Origin: Gnetum montanum
Lineage: Eukaryota > Streptophyta > Gnetopsida > Gnetales > Gnetaceae
Reading direction: 5' to 3'
DNA: 59,960 nucleotides
Assembly (NCBI GenBank): GCA_015680685.1
Contig: MNCI01023753.1
Coordinates: 1-59,960 of the forward strand
Shown: piece by piece, positions 11,791 through 22,237 of the stretch
Numbering within the stretch: the first letter of the stretch is position 1
How the letters are laid out: every line of letters starts with the position of its first letter
Program-made: the position numbers and the translations under genes
Notes under the pieces: model-generated
Databases searched by the model: none
The model's input: only the letters and a program-made list of their open reading frames with translations
What the model was told of the DNA's origin: nothing

Positions 11791-12430
11791 TTTTTATGAG
11801 TTTCTCCTTTAATTTTTGAAATGTGTGTTCACATTTTTTGGTCCAAATGAAAGGTGCATCTTGCTTAATAAGCTTTACCAATTTCTTTGAGATCTTAAAG
11901 AAATTATCTATAAATTGTCGATAGTAGCTAGTGTGTTAAAGGAATGACCAAACATCTTTAATGATCTCTAGTTGGCATGTTATTCCTTAGATGACCCTTA
12001 TCTTTTCTAGGTCTACCTCGGTCCCTTTCTGTGAAATTCAGTGTACTAGCACTATGCCCTCTTAGACAATGAGATGGCTCTTTTGCCAATTGAGCCATAG
12101 TTTTGTCTCTACACATCTCTTTAGTACTTGCTCAAGTTGGTCTGAGGCTTGCTCAAAGGTAGCTCCATAGGTGGAAAAGTTAGTCATAAATACTTTAATA
12201 CCACTACCAGTATATTGTTGAAAGATACTACAGACCAAGCATTGAAATGTTTTAAGGGAATTGCATAGACCAAATGGCATCTTGGAATATGCAAAAGTTC
12301 CCCAAGGACTCATGAATGTTGTCTTGGCCTGATCTTCTAACACAATTTGGATTTGGTTATAACCACTTTAACCATCCAAGAAGCTATAATAACAATGCCT
12401 AGATATGGTTTCTAACACTTGATCCACAAA
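11649..12430 (-). repeat. Tandem duplication in E1 pol, copy A
   Basis: About 780 bases covering the start of RNase H and the palm of RT. It is repeated in the same orientation as copy B (12431-13218), with clear but modest divergence such as gatgcatctacc versus gttgcatctacc. The junction is at cacaaatgg|ctcataatgc. E2 has only one copy, so this arose in E1 or its recent ancestor. Confidence 0.8.
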
Positions 12431-13266
12431 TGGCTCATAATGCTTTTGCTCATGCAATGGATTTAATATGGAGTTTCTTATCATCCATCTATGTGAGCAC
12501 TACTTCCAAGGCCTAGTTAGTTGCATCTACCATGATGTGGAAGGGTCTAGATCATTTTGGTTCTTGTAGGATTGGTGTTTTTATGAGTTTCTCCTTTAAT
12601 TGTTGAAATGCATGTTCACGTTTTTTGGTCCAGATGAAAGGTGCATCTTTCATTATAAGCTCTACCAATTGCTTTAAGATCTTAAAGAAATTATCTATAA
12701 ATTGTCGATAGTAGCTAGTGTGTTAAAGGAATGACCAAACATCTTTAATGGTCTCTAGTTGACATGTTATTCCATAGATGACTCTTATATTTTCTAAGTC
12801 TAACTCAATCCCTTTCTATGAAATTTAGTGTACTAGCACTATGCCCTCTTGGACAATGAGATGGCTCTTTTGCCAATTAAGCCATAGTTTTGTCTCTACA
12901 CATATCTTCAGTACTTGCTCAAGTTGGTCTAAGGCTTGTTCAAAGGTAGCTCCATAGGTGGAAAAGTTATTCATGAAGACTTTATTACCACTACTAATAT
13001 ATTATTGAAATATACTAAGGACCATGCATTGAAATGTTGTAAGGGCATTGCATAGACCAAATGGCATCTTGGAATATGCAAAAGTTCCCCAAGGACTCAT
13101 GAATGTTATCTTGGCCTAATCTTCTAACATAATTTGGATTTGGTTATAGCCACTTTAACCATCCAAGAAGCTATAATAATAATGTGTAGATATGGTTTCT
13201 AACACTTGATCCACAAATGGCAACGGAAAGTTATCTTTCAATGTTGCCATATTCAACAGCCTGAAT
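12431..13266 (-). repeat. Tandem duplication in E1 pol, copy B
   Basis: It repeats copy A and continues to 13266 into the RT fingers sequence, where a single n follows. Its last 468 bases (12799-13266) are almost identical to 13268-13740. Confidence 0.8.
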
Positions 13267-13267
13267 N
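13267..13267. other. Single undetermined base at a probable assembly join
   Basis: An n separates two nearly identical 470-base blocks (12799-13266 and 13268-13740). Overlapping contigs joined end to end would give this pattern. Confidence 0.7.
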
Positions 13268-13740
13268 ATAACTCAATCCCTTTCTATGAAATTCAGTGTA
13301 CTAGCACTATGCCCTCTTGGACAATGAGATGGCTCTTTTGCCAATTAAGCCATAGTTTTGTCTCTACACATATCTTCAGTACTTGCTCAAGTTGGTCTAA
13401 GGCTTGTTCAAAGGTAGCTCCATAGGTGGAAAAGTTATTCATGAAGACTTTAATACCACTACTAATATATTATTGAAATATACTAAGGACCATGCATTGA
13501 AATGTTGTAAGGGCATTGCATAGACCAAATGGCATCTTGGAATATGCAAAAGTTCCCCAAGGACTCATGAATGTTATCTTGGCCTAATCTTCTAACATAA
13601 TTTGGATTTGGTTATAGCCACTTTAACCATCCAAGAAGCTATAATAATAATGCGTAGATATGGTTTCTAACACTTGATCCACAAATGCCAACGGAAAGTT
13701 ATCTTTCAATGTTGCCATATTCAACAGCCTGAATACAATG
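13268..13740 (-). repeat. Near-identical third copy of the RT palm block (C)
   Basis: It matches 12799-13266 with only a few differences (for example tgcgtag/tgtgtag). This is far closer than copies A and B are to each other. Probably an assembly overlap or an allelic contig, not a real triplication. Confidence 0.65.
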
Positions 13741-14439
13741 CAAACTTTCCATTTGCCACCCTTCCTTGGTACAATTACGAGTGGACTAACCCACTCACTA
13801 TCTACGATTGGATAGATGAACCCCACATTAAGGAGTTGTTCTATTTTCTCCTTGATGATTTGCTTCAATTTGAGGTTTAGCCACCTCTGTGGTTTCCTTC
13901 TAGGCTTCATGGCTAGCTTGGTGTAAATGCGATGTTGGCATATCCTTGGATTGATTCATGTTAGCTCAAGATATGACCAAGAAAAGGTTTTTGGTCATTT
14001 GTTCAGCACCTTCAACAACTTTTCTTTTTTCTCAAGATCAAGTTTGGTATTAATTACGACCAACTTACCATTTTTTAAAACTGCATACTCCATACCAGTT
14101 GGTAAAGGTTTTAGCTCTAAGGACTCCTGCTTGAAGTGATTAGGGATTTCCAACTCTCCCTAATAGGTATCATCATCTTCATCAAAGAGTTGGAAATAAA
14201 ATTTTTCAATCTTGTCCATGCCTTTAACATAAGCATATGTTAGACTCTCAATTGGTTCCATGCATATTGTGCTACTATTCAAGTCAGCTATCGACCACTA
14301 GGTGCCCTTTTCTTTTGTAGTTGCTACATACAAACACCTTTGAATATTGATTTATTGTTCACACTAATTTCATGCCTTAATGTGTGTACTCTTGAATGAC
14401 CAAATATTTTGCACACAATTGCACTAGTTATCATTGTAT

Positions 14440-14800
14440 GCAATATATGGCATACGCTTCTTCTTAATCTTTCCTAGCCCATTTTCTTTGGATATTTCTA
14501 AAGATAGGTCCCTTATACCCATTCATGCATCGACTGTGCTTAAACAAGCTTTTTCCATAATGATGGGGAACTCACTTTGGTAGTTGTCCATCTTTATTAC
14601 TAGAAAATCAACAAGATAAGACCACCCACAAACTATGGTCATAATGTCCTCTACTAATTCCATAGATATAGTAATTAACTAATCTACTAATTCTAGATGA
14701 ATGTTTCTCTTCTTGAGAGGTGGTAGGTTTCAGGCCTTGTACATGTCATGGGAGATAAGATTAACTCTAGAATCAAAGTCAAGAAGAGCCTTTCATGGCT
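14440..14800 (-). pseudogene. E1 retropepsin-like protease
   Basis: It cleaves the Gag-Pol polyprotein. Minus-strand reading gives LLDFDSRVNLISHDMYKA at the active site, where the usual D-(S/T)-G-A becomes D-F-D-S, then NLPPLKK, LVIKMDNYQSEFPIIM and a VDAWMGIRDLSLEI-like end (W read at a TGA). Order and spacing match Ty3/gypsy proteases (catalytic loop, then P-I-I-L-G-R near the end). The E2 copy is at 27395-27730. Inactive by active-site change and stops. Confidence 0.75.
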
Positions 14801-15344
14801 CATGTCCAACAATCTATAGATAAATGAGTGGACTTTCTAAATCAAATCTTTTCATAGGAAGATTACCAACCTTGATTAAGTCAAAAACAACATGAGTTAG
14901 CATTACAGTGTGAATCCAAGGCAACACTTAGTTTGAAGGACACTCAAAGGTATTTGATGCAAAGGATGAGGGTGTTGGAGATGCAAGGAAATTAGCTAGA
15001 GTAGGTTTTGAGAGTTGAAGAGGACTACTGGGTTAGAAGAAAGGTCTTTTCCTTGATCGATTATCTGGATCACTTGGTTGAAAAACTAGTTGTGAGTGTA
15101 CAACCCTTGTAGCATTTCATTATTGTGGCTATGAAAGAATCTCATCCTACATAGATGGAGCAAGAAGTACCTAGGTTAAAGGTGGAGGTGTGTGTGTGTA
15201 GAGGGATATGGAGGATGGTATAGATGTGGATATGGATTTTTCTCTTGAGTAGATGGTGAATGTGTTTGGTGGTATAGTGATGCTAAAATGATGTATGACC
15301 TATAGAACATCTTAGGAAGATGTGTTGCTAAACATAGTACCTGT

Positions 15345-15590
15345 ATGGATCTAGTTGCCTATATGGGTATTGTTTCCTTGGCAATGGCATTCCCCAAGTT
15401 TGTGGTTGATACCACTATTGATATTGTTCATAAGGTTGTGGAGGAATCCCACTTGGGTAGTAAGCTTATTGTTTCTAGTGGAATTACCTTGGATTACCTT
15501 GAGGATAAGGTAATTGTCTTGGAGCTTGCCTTCATGCTAAATAAAGATTCAATGCATATACCCTAGACTCTTGTAAGTGTGACACCACAG
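15345..15590. other. E1 gag-protease linker
   Basis: It is conserved between E1 and E2 (compare 28260-28480). A plus-strand 73-codon open stretch here is the antisense shadow of the element and has no independent support. Confidence 0.4.
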
Positions 15591-17319
15591 GGCAACAGCC
15601 CTTTGCATGTTCTTATTGACAAATGTCACAATCAGTTTCATCATCACAGTTACACTCCACAACTTCCTCCACAGTAGCAACTTTGCCCTTACTTCTTTGG
15701 TAGGCACTTTTGCTTCTTTTCACCTCTTGTGATTATGATCACTAATTTTCTCTTTGGATTATTCAGTGATTTTCAAAGCTATTTGAAACTTTTCATCCAA
15801 AGAGTCTCATAACTTATCAACCTTTTCTAAAATGTTAGAAATAAACTCTTGGATGGGAAAAGTTTTCTTGTTCACCACTTCATCAAGTGGTAACTCCTCC
15901 TCATCATAAAATTAGACTTCTCATTTTTTGATGGAAGGGTCCCTATTAGATTCTTCAACACTTTCCCTTTTTCATAGCTCATCTTCTTCTTTTTCTACCT
16001 TCTCAATTATCCTTTTGATTTGATGAGCTCCTAGTTTAGAGAATCTTCCTTCGACATATACCTTAAGGGTTCTTCTTATTTTCACTCTGAGCCCATCAAT
16101 GATGTGATGAAGTTGTTTCCTTTGAGAACAATTATGGCTAGGGCATTGATGTAAGATTGAATAGTATAGGCCCATGGTGGCATCCAAGGGTTTATGTGCT
16201 CCCTCTTTCCAACCCTGGATTTTCCTTCTTAGATTAGACACTTTAGAGTATGTTTGGTATTTGTCATTGAATAGCTCTAACATGGTACTCCATTTGTGGA
16301 TAGATTCTAGCTCCAAGTATTTATGCCAACACTTAGCTTCTTTGATGAGTGTCTTGGGAAAGAGTTTGAGTTTCTGCCACTCATTTTTTATGTTCTGTAA
16401 GGAATAGTCATCATAAAAAGCTTGTAGATGTGTCTGTGGATCACAATTGTATCCCTCCTTAAATCTTGGGATATTGTTCATGTCTAGGTGCTTGATTCAA
16501 CTATTTTTCATATGCCTAGCTAGAATTTTAACTACCTCCATAATATTGAGCATACTTCAACTCACTAATAGAGGTTCATCATCATCACTATGTCGATGAT
16601 GTTGATGATGGTTCTAGCCATCCCTTTGGGTTTGGTGGCCTTCACAATCATTTTTTTCTCTTTGATCACCTCCATCATAGTTGTTTCAACAATGGCTTCC
16701 ATAAGAACCATAAGATGAAAATGAACTTTTGAAATTAGATGAAGAGGATGGAGAGGAAGGTGGACTACCACCAACACTGTGGTTTCCACCACCACTCTTA
16801 TGCTTATTATGATCTTCATCCTTATATCCCTTACTATTGTGATGCTTGCCCAAGTCCACTTTTTCCTAAACCTAATTTCTGAATAGTGGATCACAAGGTT
16901 AGGTTCACACCCTTGCCATCAATAGCAAGGGGAGGATCCTCATTGTCATCCTGATCTAGTAGGAATAAGGGATTATTAAAATGTTTCCCCTTCATAGCAT
17001 CATATAGCTTCTCCTGATGTCAATCTCATTTGCATTGTGTTTCAGTGGAATAGTAGTTTCAAGTGTCATAACCATCCACAACGTATTCCTCGTGAAGATC
17101 TACTATGTCCAACTTCTTAAGGATTTTCAATAGCATCCTAGGCATAGATCTATCAAGGGGTAAGACAATATTTTCCTCCATATCATGCCATCACATCTAT
17201 TCATCTTGATGTAGAATAAAGGTGAAGTTTTGTATGTACTCCTCTAGATGAGTATATATCACTTTGCATTCTAGTGGGACCAGTGGTTTGGTATCTTCAT
17301 GCTTGTGAGAAGAAGACAT
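15590..17319 (-). pseudogene. E1 gag
   Basis: Capsid and nucleocapsid polyprotein. The likely start is the ATG at 17319 (MSSSHKHEDTKP), about 137 bases inside the primer site; the E2 start at 30274 aligns. The best-preserved part is a 169-codon open stretch (15972-16481): NNIPRFKEGYNCDPQTHLQ, WQKLKLFPKTL, AKCWHKYLE, LFNDKYQTYSKVSNLRRKIQ and a YYSILHQCPSHNC tail. It matches the retrotransposon gag capsid fold of Athila-like elements. A His/Gly-rich segment lies upstream (16565-16700). The lower part (15590-15970) is Lys/Glu-rich. The zinc-knuckle region is not clear. Frame breaks occur at about 16490 and above. Confidence 0.8.
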
Positions 17320-17455
17320 TTTGCAAAACAAAATAAAAGTATCAGTGTGCTTTTATAATTTTATGTATAGTGGGAGTAATATTGACCTTGAGGTTCATAC
17401 AACAATATTAATGGTATTCACTTAGACCTAAATAATACACATTTCACAAACAAAG

Positions 17456-17474
17456 TTTCCAACAACGATGCTAA
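17456..17474 (-). other. E1 primer binding site (tRNA-Asp)
   Basis: Minus-strand TTAGCATCGTTGTTGGAAA abuts the LTR. Compared with the Athila-type site (TTGGCGCCGTTGCCGGGGA, complementary to the 3' end of plant tRNA-Asp) it differs only by transitions. Confidence 0.8.
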
Positions 17475-18376
17475 TGATGAATAACGAGGTACCCCTACAC
17501 CCAACCATACAAATCACTAATCATTCACACATGATCTGGTTGAATTTTGTGGACTTTATCATTTCTAGTACACTAGTCCTTTAAGAAGTGAATTCTTACC
17601 TTAAGGTCATTCATTATATTCCCAATTACACTTGTCATGTTTAATGGTATGGTTAAGTGTAACGAAGGCATCTGATTTTTATCATTTTATGTTTTATAGT
17701 TTGGTGTGTAAAATGGAGATGAAAGTAATTGAATTGAATAATTTAAACTAATTGATTAACTAGAATTTAACTAATCCTAACATAAGTATCCAATCCTAGT
17801 TTCTATACATGTCCTAAACCACATATCTACTGTTGGATGACCAAGTGCTACTCTATTGGGCATGCCAAGTAATAACATTGCTAGGATTACCAATTGAATA
17901 CATGTTATGCTTGAAGCAGTCATAGTTATGTGTGTAATATATCTTGCTTAATTGCCTCATTAACGTAATAACTAGAAAATATTTAATAAATAATTAAAAA
18001 CATTAAATGCATAAATGAAGTAGCTAATCTATTCAAAGTGCTACAAGGTTTGTTAGAAAACTCATCTTTATTGTTGCACACACTATTGTGCTCAGGTACA
18101 ATAATGCTCAAATAAAGATCCATACATTCAATAACTACTACTACAAGCACTCAGGAGAAAAATTCTAACTTTTAAATGGAAAAACTATAAGAGCTCTACT
18201 ACAACTACAACTTAACTTCTACCATAAATATGGCTACAGACATGTATTTATTGCCGACACATGACACCATGTTGATGGGGCTAGATCAATGCATGATATG
18301 ATGCATCAACTAGCCTCATCAATGAGGCCCAAATGATGAGGTCTCATCAATGTAGCCAACAGAATGATACTTATCA
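17475..18376 (-). repeat. E1 5' LTR
   Basis: 902 bases, TGATGA...TTATCA, co-linear with 3914-4830. The TATA position is mutated (AATAAATA, 18245-18252). Confidence 0.88.
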
Positions 18377-19102
18377 GTATGGTTAAGTGAAATTAAGGCA
18401 TATGATTTTTATCATTTTATGTTTTATATCCTTGGGTGCTTAAAAATAGAGAAATAAAGAAATTTAATGACTAATCTAAATTAACTAACTAACTGGTCTC
18501 TAACTAATCCTAACATAAGCATTCATTTTTACTTTCCACATACATCTTGAACCTACATATCCACTGCTAGGTTACCAAGCACTACACTACTAGGTGCACC
18601 AAGTAATAATGTTGCTAGGATTACCAAGCAAATACATGCTACGTTCATAGCAATCGTACTTATGTATTTGATCTATTTAGCTTATCTTACTTAATTACCT
18701 TAATTAACTAAATTACTAGAAAATATTGAATAAATGACTAAAAATAGTAAATGCATAAATTAAACATTTAAACTATCTAGAATGCTACAAGGTTTATCAA
18801 GAAGTTCATCTATATTACCACACACTCAATGACTCTTGTTGCAGGCACTCAAGAAAAATATTTTAACTTTTGACTAAATAGACTACAAGAGCTCTACTAC
18901 TACTAAGAATTCTAATGTACTAAATGTAGCTGATGAGCATGTATTTATAGGCCAAGATAGACCCCTACATCGAAAGGGTTGTGTCGATGCAATAGACTAC
19001 ATTGACAAAGGGCTCATCGATGAGGCCCAATCAATAAGGACTCATTGACATAGTAGAATAAATTAATGAAGCCTAGTCAACACAATAAATCATGTTTCAC
19101 CA
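18377..19102 (-). repeat. E2 3' LTR, inner part (begins with GTATG target duplication)
   Basis: It continues 3738-3913 after the nested E1. It holds the TATA box (18942-18949) and U3 repeats of ggctcatcgatgaggccc type, and ends cacca before taccccc. Confidence 0.88.
18942..18949 (-). promoter_or_regulatory. TATA box of E2 3' LTR
   Basis: Minus-strand GGCCTATAAATACATG. The same context is found in the E2 5' LTR. Confidence 0.6.
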
Positions 19103-19109
19103 TACCCCC
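19103..19109 (-). other. Polypurine tract of E2
   Basis: Minus-strand GGGGGTA next to the 3' LTR, followed inward by sequence conserved with E1 and E3 (the aaaactcatccttgag region). Confidence 0.5.
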
Positions 19110-19316
19110 ATGATTAAATGAAAACTCATCCTTGAGTTCTTTACAAAATTAGCAATGTATGGGATTATTGACTAGCTCTTGACATAACAAAACAAGATAA
19201 AATTGATGTACAAAATTGAGTTCCCAATGTATGTATCAATCACATTACAAAATTGAGCATGGTACAAAAAATTTGGACAAAGATATCCTCTAATTACATG
19301 AAGAAAAAAGAGAATA

Positions 19317-22177
19317 TCACATGATCCTAGGTGGTAGAGGCTCCTGAGGCTCCAACGGACCTTCTCTAGCTCTAGGCACAGTTAGTGGTTGAGGCAGTTG
19401 TGGTTGTTCTACTACTACTACAACTTTTGGTGAAAGGAAAAAAGCATCAAATAATGCTTTCATCTTCTCTTCTTTAATCTTTGGATCATTCACAATTCAC
19501 ACAACTTTGTTAATGTGGGCTGGGATTGGAATATCACAAGGATAAGAAAAAACTGGAAGTAGCTCCTTGACATTGATAAACTAGACCATGAATTGTTTGT
19601 GCTTGATGTCGAATGCTTGAAAATTATCTTGCAGTTCCTAGAAGTCATTCATTCCTTTGGCCAAATTCTTGACAATTGATCTTTGGTTGGTGGATTTTTA
19701 CTTGAGAACCTCAACTTCAATATTTTCCATCGCAAGCTTCTACTTGGCATCTTTATTATTCTTGAACTTGGCCTTGTATAATAAGTATATGCTATAAATT
19801 TGCTTTTCAAGCTTAGACTATGGCTGTTCAGTTGTCAAAATTACAATGTTTTCATAGTGGAGATTAGACAGCTCCATGTACTTCATCCTCTCTTCAATCT
19901 GGAGCTCCTTCTTGTGGATTTTTTCTTTATTATAGGCATTAATCCCATCATCGATGGGTTGCCATATTTCTATACCTTACTAGAGTTTTTTCTAGGATCT
20001 CATTTACCTTTGCCTTCACTAGTTGGATATGTTTTTTATTTACCTCCTTTTGTAGGCCAACCTGGTCTCTGTAATGATTTTTACATTTTTCAAATTTCTG
20101 GGCCTCATTTTTCCAGGTGGCAATCTCAATGGCTAACTTCTAGCATAAGGCATGGACCTCCTCCATGGAGAGATTATAATTCAATATTATAAATATCATT
20201 AATTTGATGTTCCTCTAGCAAGCTATTCCTACTGTTGATGAATGAATTCTTCTAGCTATATCTTGTATGCATCAACATACCATAGGCGATGATTTTCTAT
20301 AGTTAAAATTTCATTCTCCTAGATGTCTACATCAAGTACTTTCATATTCAATAAGTTTTAGCTTCTACTATAGACTGATTGAAGACTACCATTACCATTT
20401 CTCCCTCAACCTACTTTAGCTATTCTTGAAGCTAGTAAAAAGCTTCATCTTTTGTCAATATAGGATTGATAAGAGTAGGGTTAGCATTTCGAGCACCAAT
20501 TTAGCAACTTTAGTGGCCAAGAATTGATTATGTGCTTGAGCTATTTTAAGTTACCCTTCTAAGATGAGACACTTGTCCTTTGCCTCTAGTATCTTTGACT
20601 CAGTTATAATGATGGTATCTGAAAAATCAAAGATATTTAAAATCAATTGTCTAGTTTCCACTAATTAGTCCAATAGTTCTTCATGCTTAGCTACACTGAA
20701 TTTTTTGCTAACTTTTCCTACAAATGTATGCACATCTCTAAGTGTAGAAAAATTTGGTACAAGCACTATAGGTACATTTAATGCCTCAGTGACTTGATCA
20801 AAAACAATTTTTACAACTATCTCTTGCCCTTAGTGCGACATCACCAATATAATTGCCTCCTCACTCTCCTCTATGCATACAAAAAAGGAAGTGACATTCC
20901 TATATATTTTTTAGAATAGATGATGCTGAGAGAGATACATGGTTACCTCTTATGCACTTGGATTTAACCTTTCAAGTAACTCCATTTTTTGGACAAACAA
21001 CATTGATCCACCTTCCTCTATTTGGTTGATTGTATGAGCCACTTCTCTAAGGTGACTTATGGTCAATCTGTACATAGATGAATCTCTACCACTAGATTCT
21101 ATCGACTGCTCCTACTATTGTAAGATCCATTCTTGAATTTTTTGCATATACTTAACCACGGTGTGGGCCTTCCATGACTATTCATGAGTAGGTGGTGGAG
21201 GTGGTTGTTGTTGCTCCTCTTCTGTGGATGTGGCAAGCATCTTATATTTTATCATGTTTGCCCATGAAGCATTAGGAGAAATCTTGAGTGTATCATTTGC
21301 ATAGCAAAATATCCCTACCCTTTTGCATAATTTTTCAATCAAGTAGGGGAAGGGTAGGGTTTTCCTTCCACCTTTATTCTCCTTCAAGAGCTTCTTCATC
21401 TCTAGATAGATTAGCTATGGAAGGTTTGCTAGAAATTTTTTACTTATAGTAGCACATGCTTGGGTATAGAAGGTTGTCACCTTATTGGGACTTACCATTG
21501 GATTGAGGTGGTAGGTTACTATCTTAAAATAGACTTGCTTTGCCAATGTGAGTGTGCCAAACTCCTTGCGATTAACCCCATAACACCATTAAGTCCATTC
21601 CTTATTTGCTCTGGGATCAGCTTACATGGACAACTTTGTTAATTGTGTTCTAGTGTCTGGAAACCCAAGGGCTTGCATGATAGCTTCTACTAAGTAAGAC
21701 ACATGGATATCCTTGATTTTCACAGTGGCTTCTACTCTACTATTTTTCAAAACAGATACATTTCTTCCATGTACCACTTCCCACTAGAGGTGATGATTGG
21801 CCACATGGGAGAGGCTAGCAATTGAGTTCTAACATCTTTTGGAGCCCTTTCAAGGAATAGCATAAAGTTTAGTTCTTGAAGAACTAAGCATTGAATGTCA
21901 TGATTTCTTATTGTGTCAAGGCAAGCCTATGTAAGTGTGACTTCTAGTCTGGTTATAGGACTTGGTGCTTTACCTTGCTATGAGTGTTTAGATGTAGCTT
22001 CTTCTTTTGGAATTTGTTGGACAACTTCCACCTGAGCCTCATCTCTAAGAGATCATATTATGGGGTTTCCTCAGCCTATTCTTGGCCATGTTCTTATTGG
22101 CCTTTTTCTCCTCTAGGTTGTTTCTCCCATGGTTGCAATGGTCCTTTCTCCTATAGTCTCTTTAGTCTAGGTCTCAT
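19317..22177 (-). pseudogene. E2 third ORF (plant transposon-type domain plus coiled coil)
   Basis: It is co-linear with the E1 and E3 copies. The ATG at 22177 directly follows the conserved GATTATAG; the end PPRIM* (stop at 19317-19319) aligns with E1. Recognisable parts in order: an N-terminal Gln/Glu-rich segment, SPMWPIITSSGKWYMEEMYL, then an open stretch at 21399-21178 with GGRKTLPFPYLIEKLCKRVG, FCYANDTLKISPNASWANM and a PPPPPTHE linker, then helical heptad-like sequence. The block before the linker resembles the plant transposon protein domain (roughly F/W-P-S-L-I-x-x-L-C-x-x-A/V-G-V). Frameshifts and many TAG/TGA stops. The function is unknown. It is not a host gene, because the same ORF sits at the same place in three elements. 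Confidence 0.72.
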
Positions 22178-22237
22178 CTATAATCACACATAACAAAAAA
22201 TTAGTAAATATTATGTAACTTAGAATGATTGCAATAC
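22178..22237 (-). other. E2 mini-intron before the third ORF
   Basis: 60 nt: donor CAAG|GTATTGCAAT, branch-like ACTAAT ending near 22200, acceptor GATTATAG|ATG. It matches the E1 (61 nt) and E3 (62 nt) introns in design and site. Confidence 0.6.

Larger units (their letters stand above)
12062..13910 (-). pseudogene. E1 reverse transcriptase, with duplicated segments
   Basis: The fingers segment lies at 13910-13623: MKPRRKPQR, KEKIEQLLNVGFIYPI, SEWVSPLVIVPRKGGKWKVC and a YYYSFLDG end, as in Athila RT. The palm segment contains KMPFGLCNSLKTFQCL, then the active-site loop. The loop reads VFMTNFSTYG in copy A and VFMNNFSTYG in the other copies, in place of FMDD, so both catalytic aspartates are gone. 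LKRCVETKLWLNWQKSHLIV ends the palm (near 12070). Because of the duplications the palm occurs three times. It cannot make an active enzyme. Confidence 0.88.
3914..18376 (-). mobile_element. E1: Athila-like Ty3/gypsy element nested in E2
   Basis: 14.46-kb element of the same family as E2, inserted into the 3' LTR of E2 with a perfect GTATG target duplication. LTRs are 3914-4830 and 17475-18376. On the minus strand: primer site, gag, protease, RT with an internal tandem duplication, RNase H, integrase, 2-kb spacer, mini-intron, third ORF, polypurine tract. All ORFs are broken. The RT active site reads FMNN or FMTN in its copies, so it is catalytically dead even though this is the youngest layer of the nest. 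One n at 13267 marks an assembly join. Confidence 0.9.

Noticed and set aside
15972-16481. 169-codon minus-strand frame as a host gene
   Set aside because: It lies inside E1 at the gag position, has the gag capsid motif order, and has a homologue at the same place in E2.
19800-20192. 130-codon plus-strand open frame as a membrane protein gene
   Set aside because: It is antisense to the coiled-coil part of the E2 third ORF. The hydrophobic look comes from reading the reverse strand of Lys/Glu codons.
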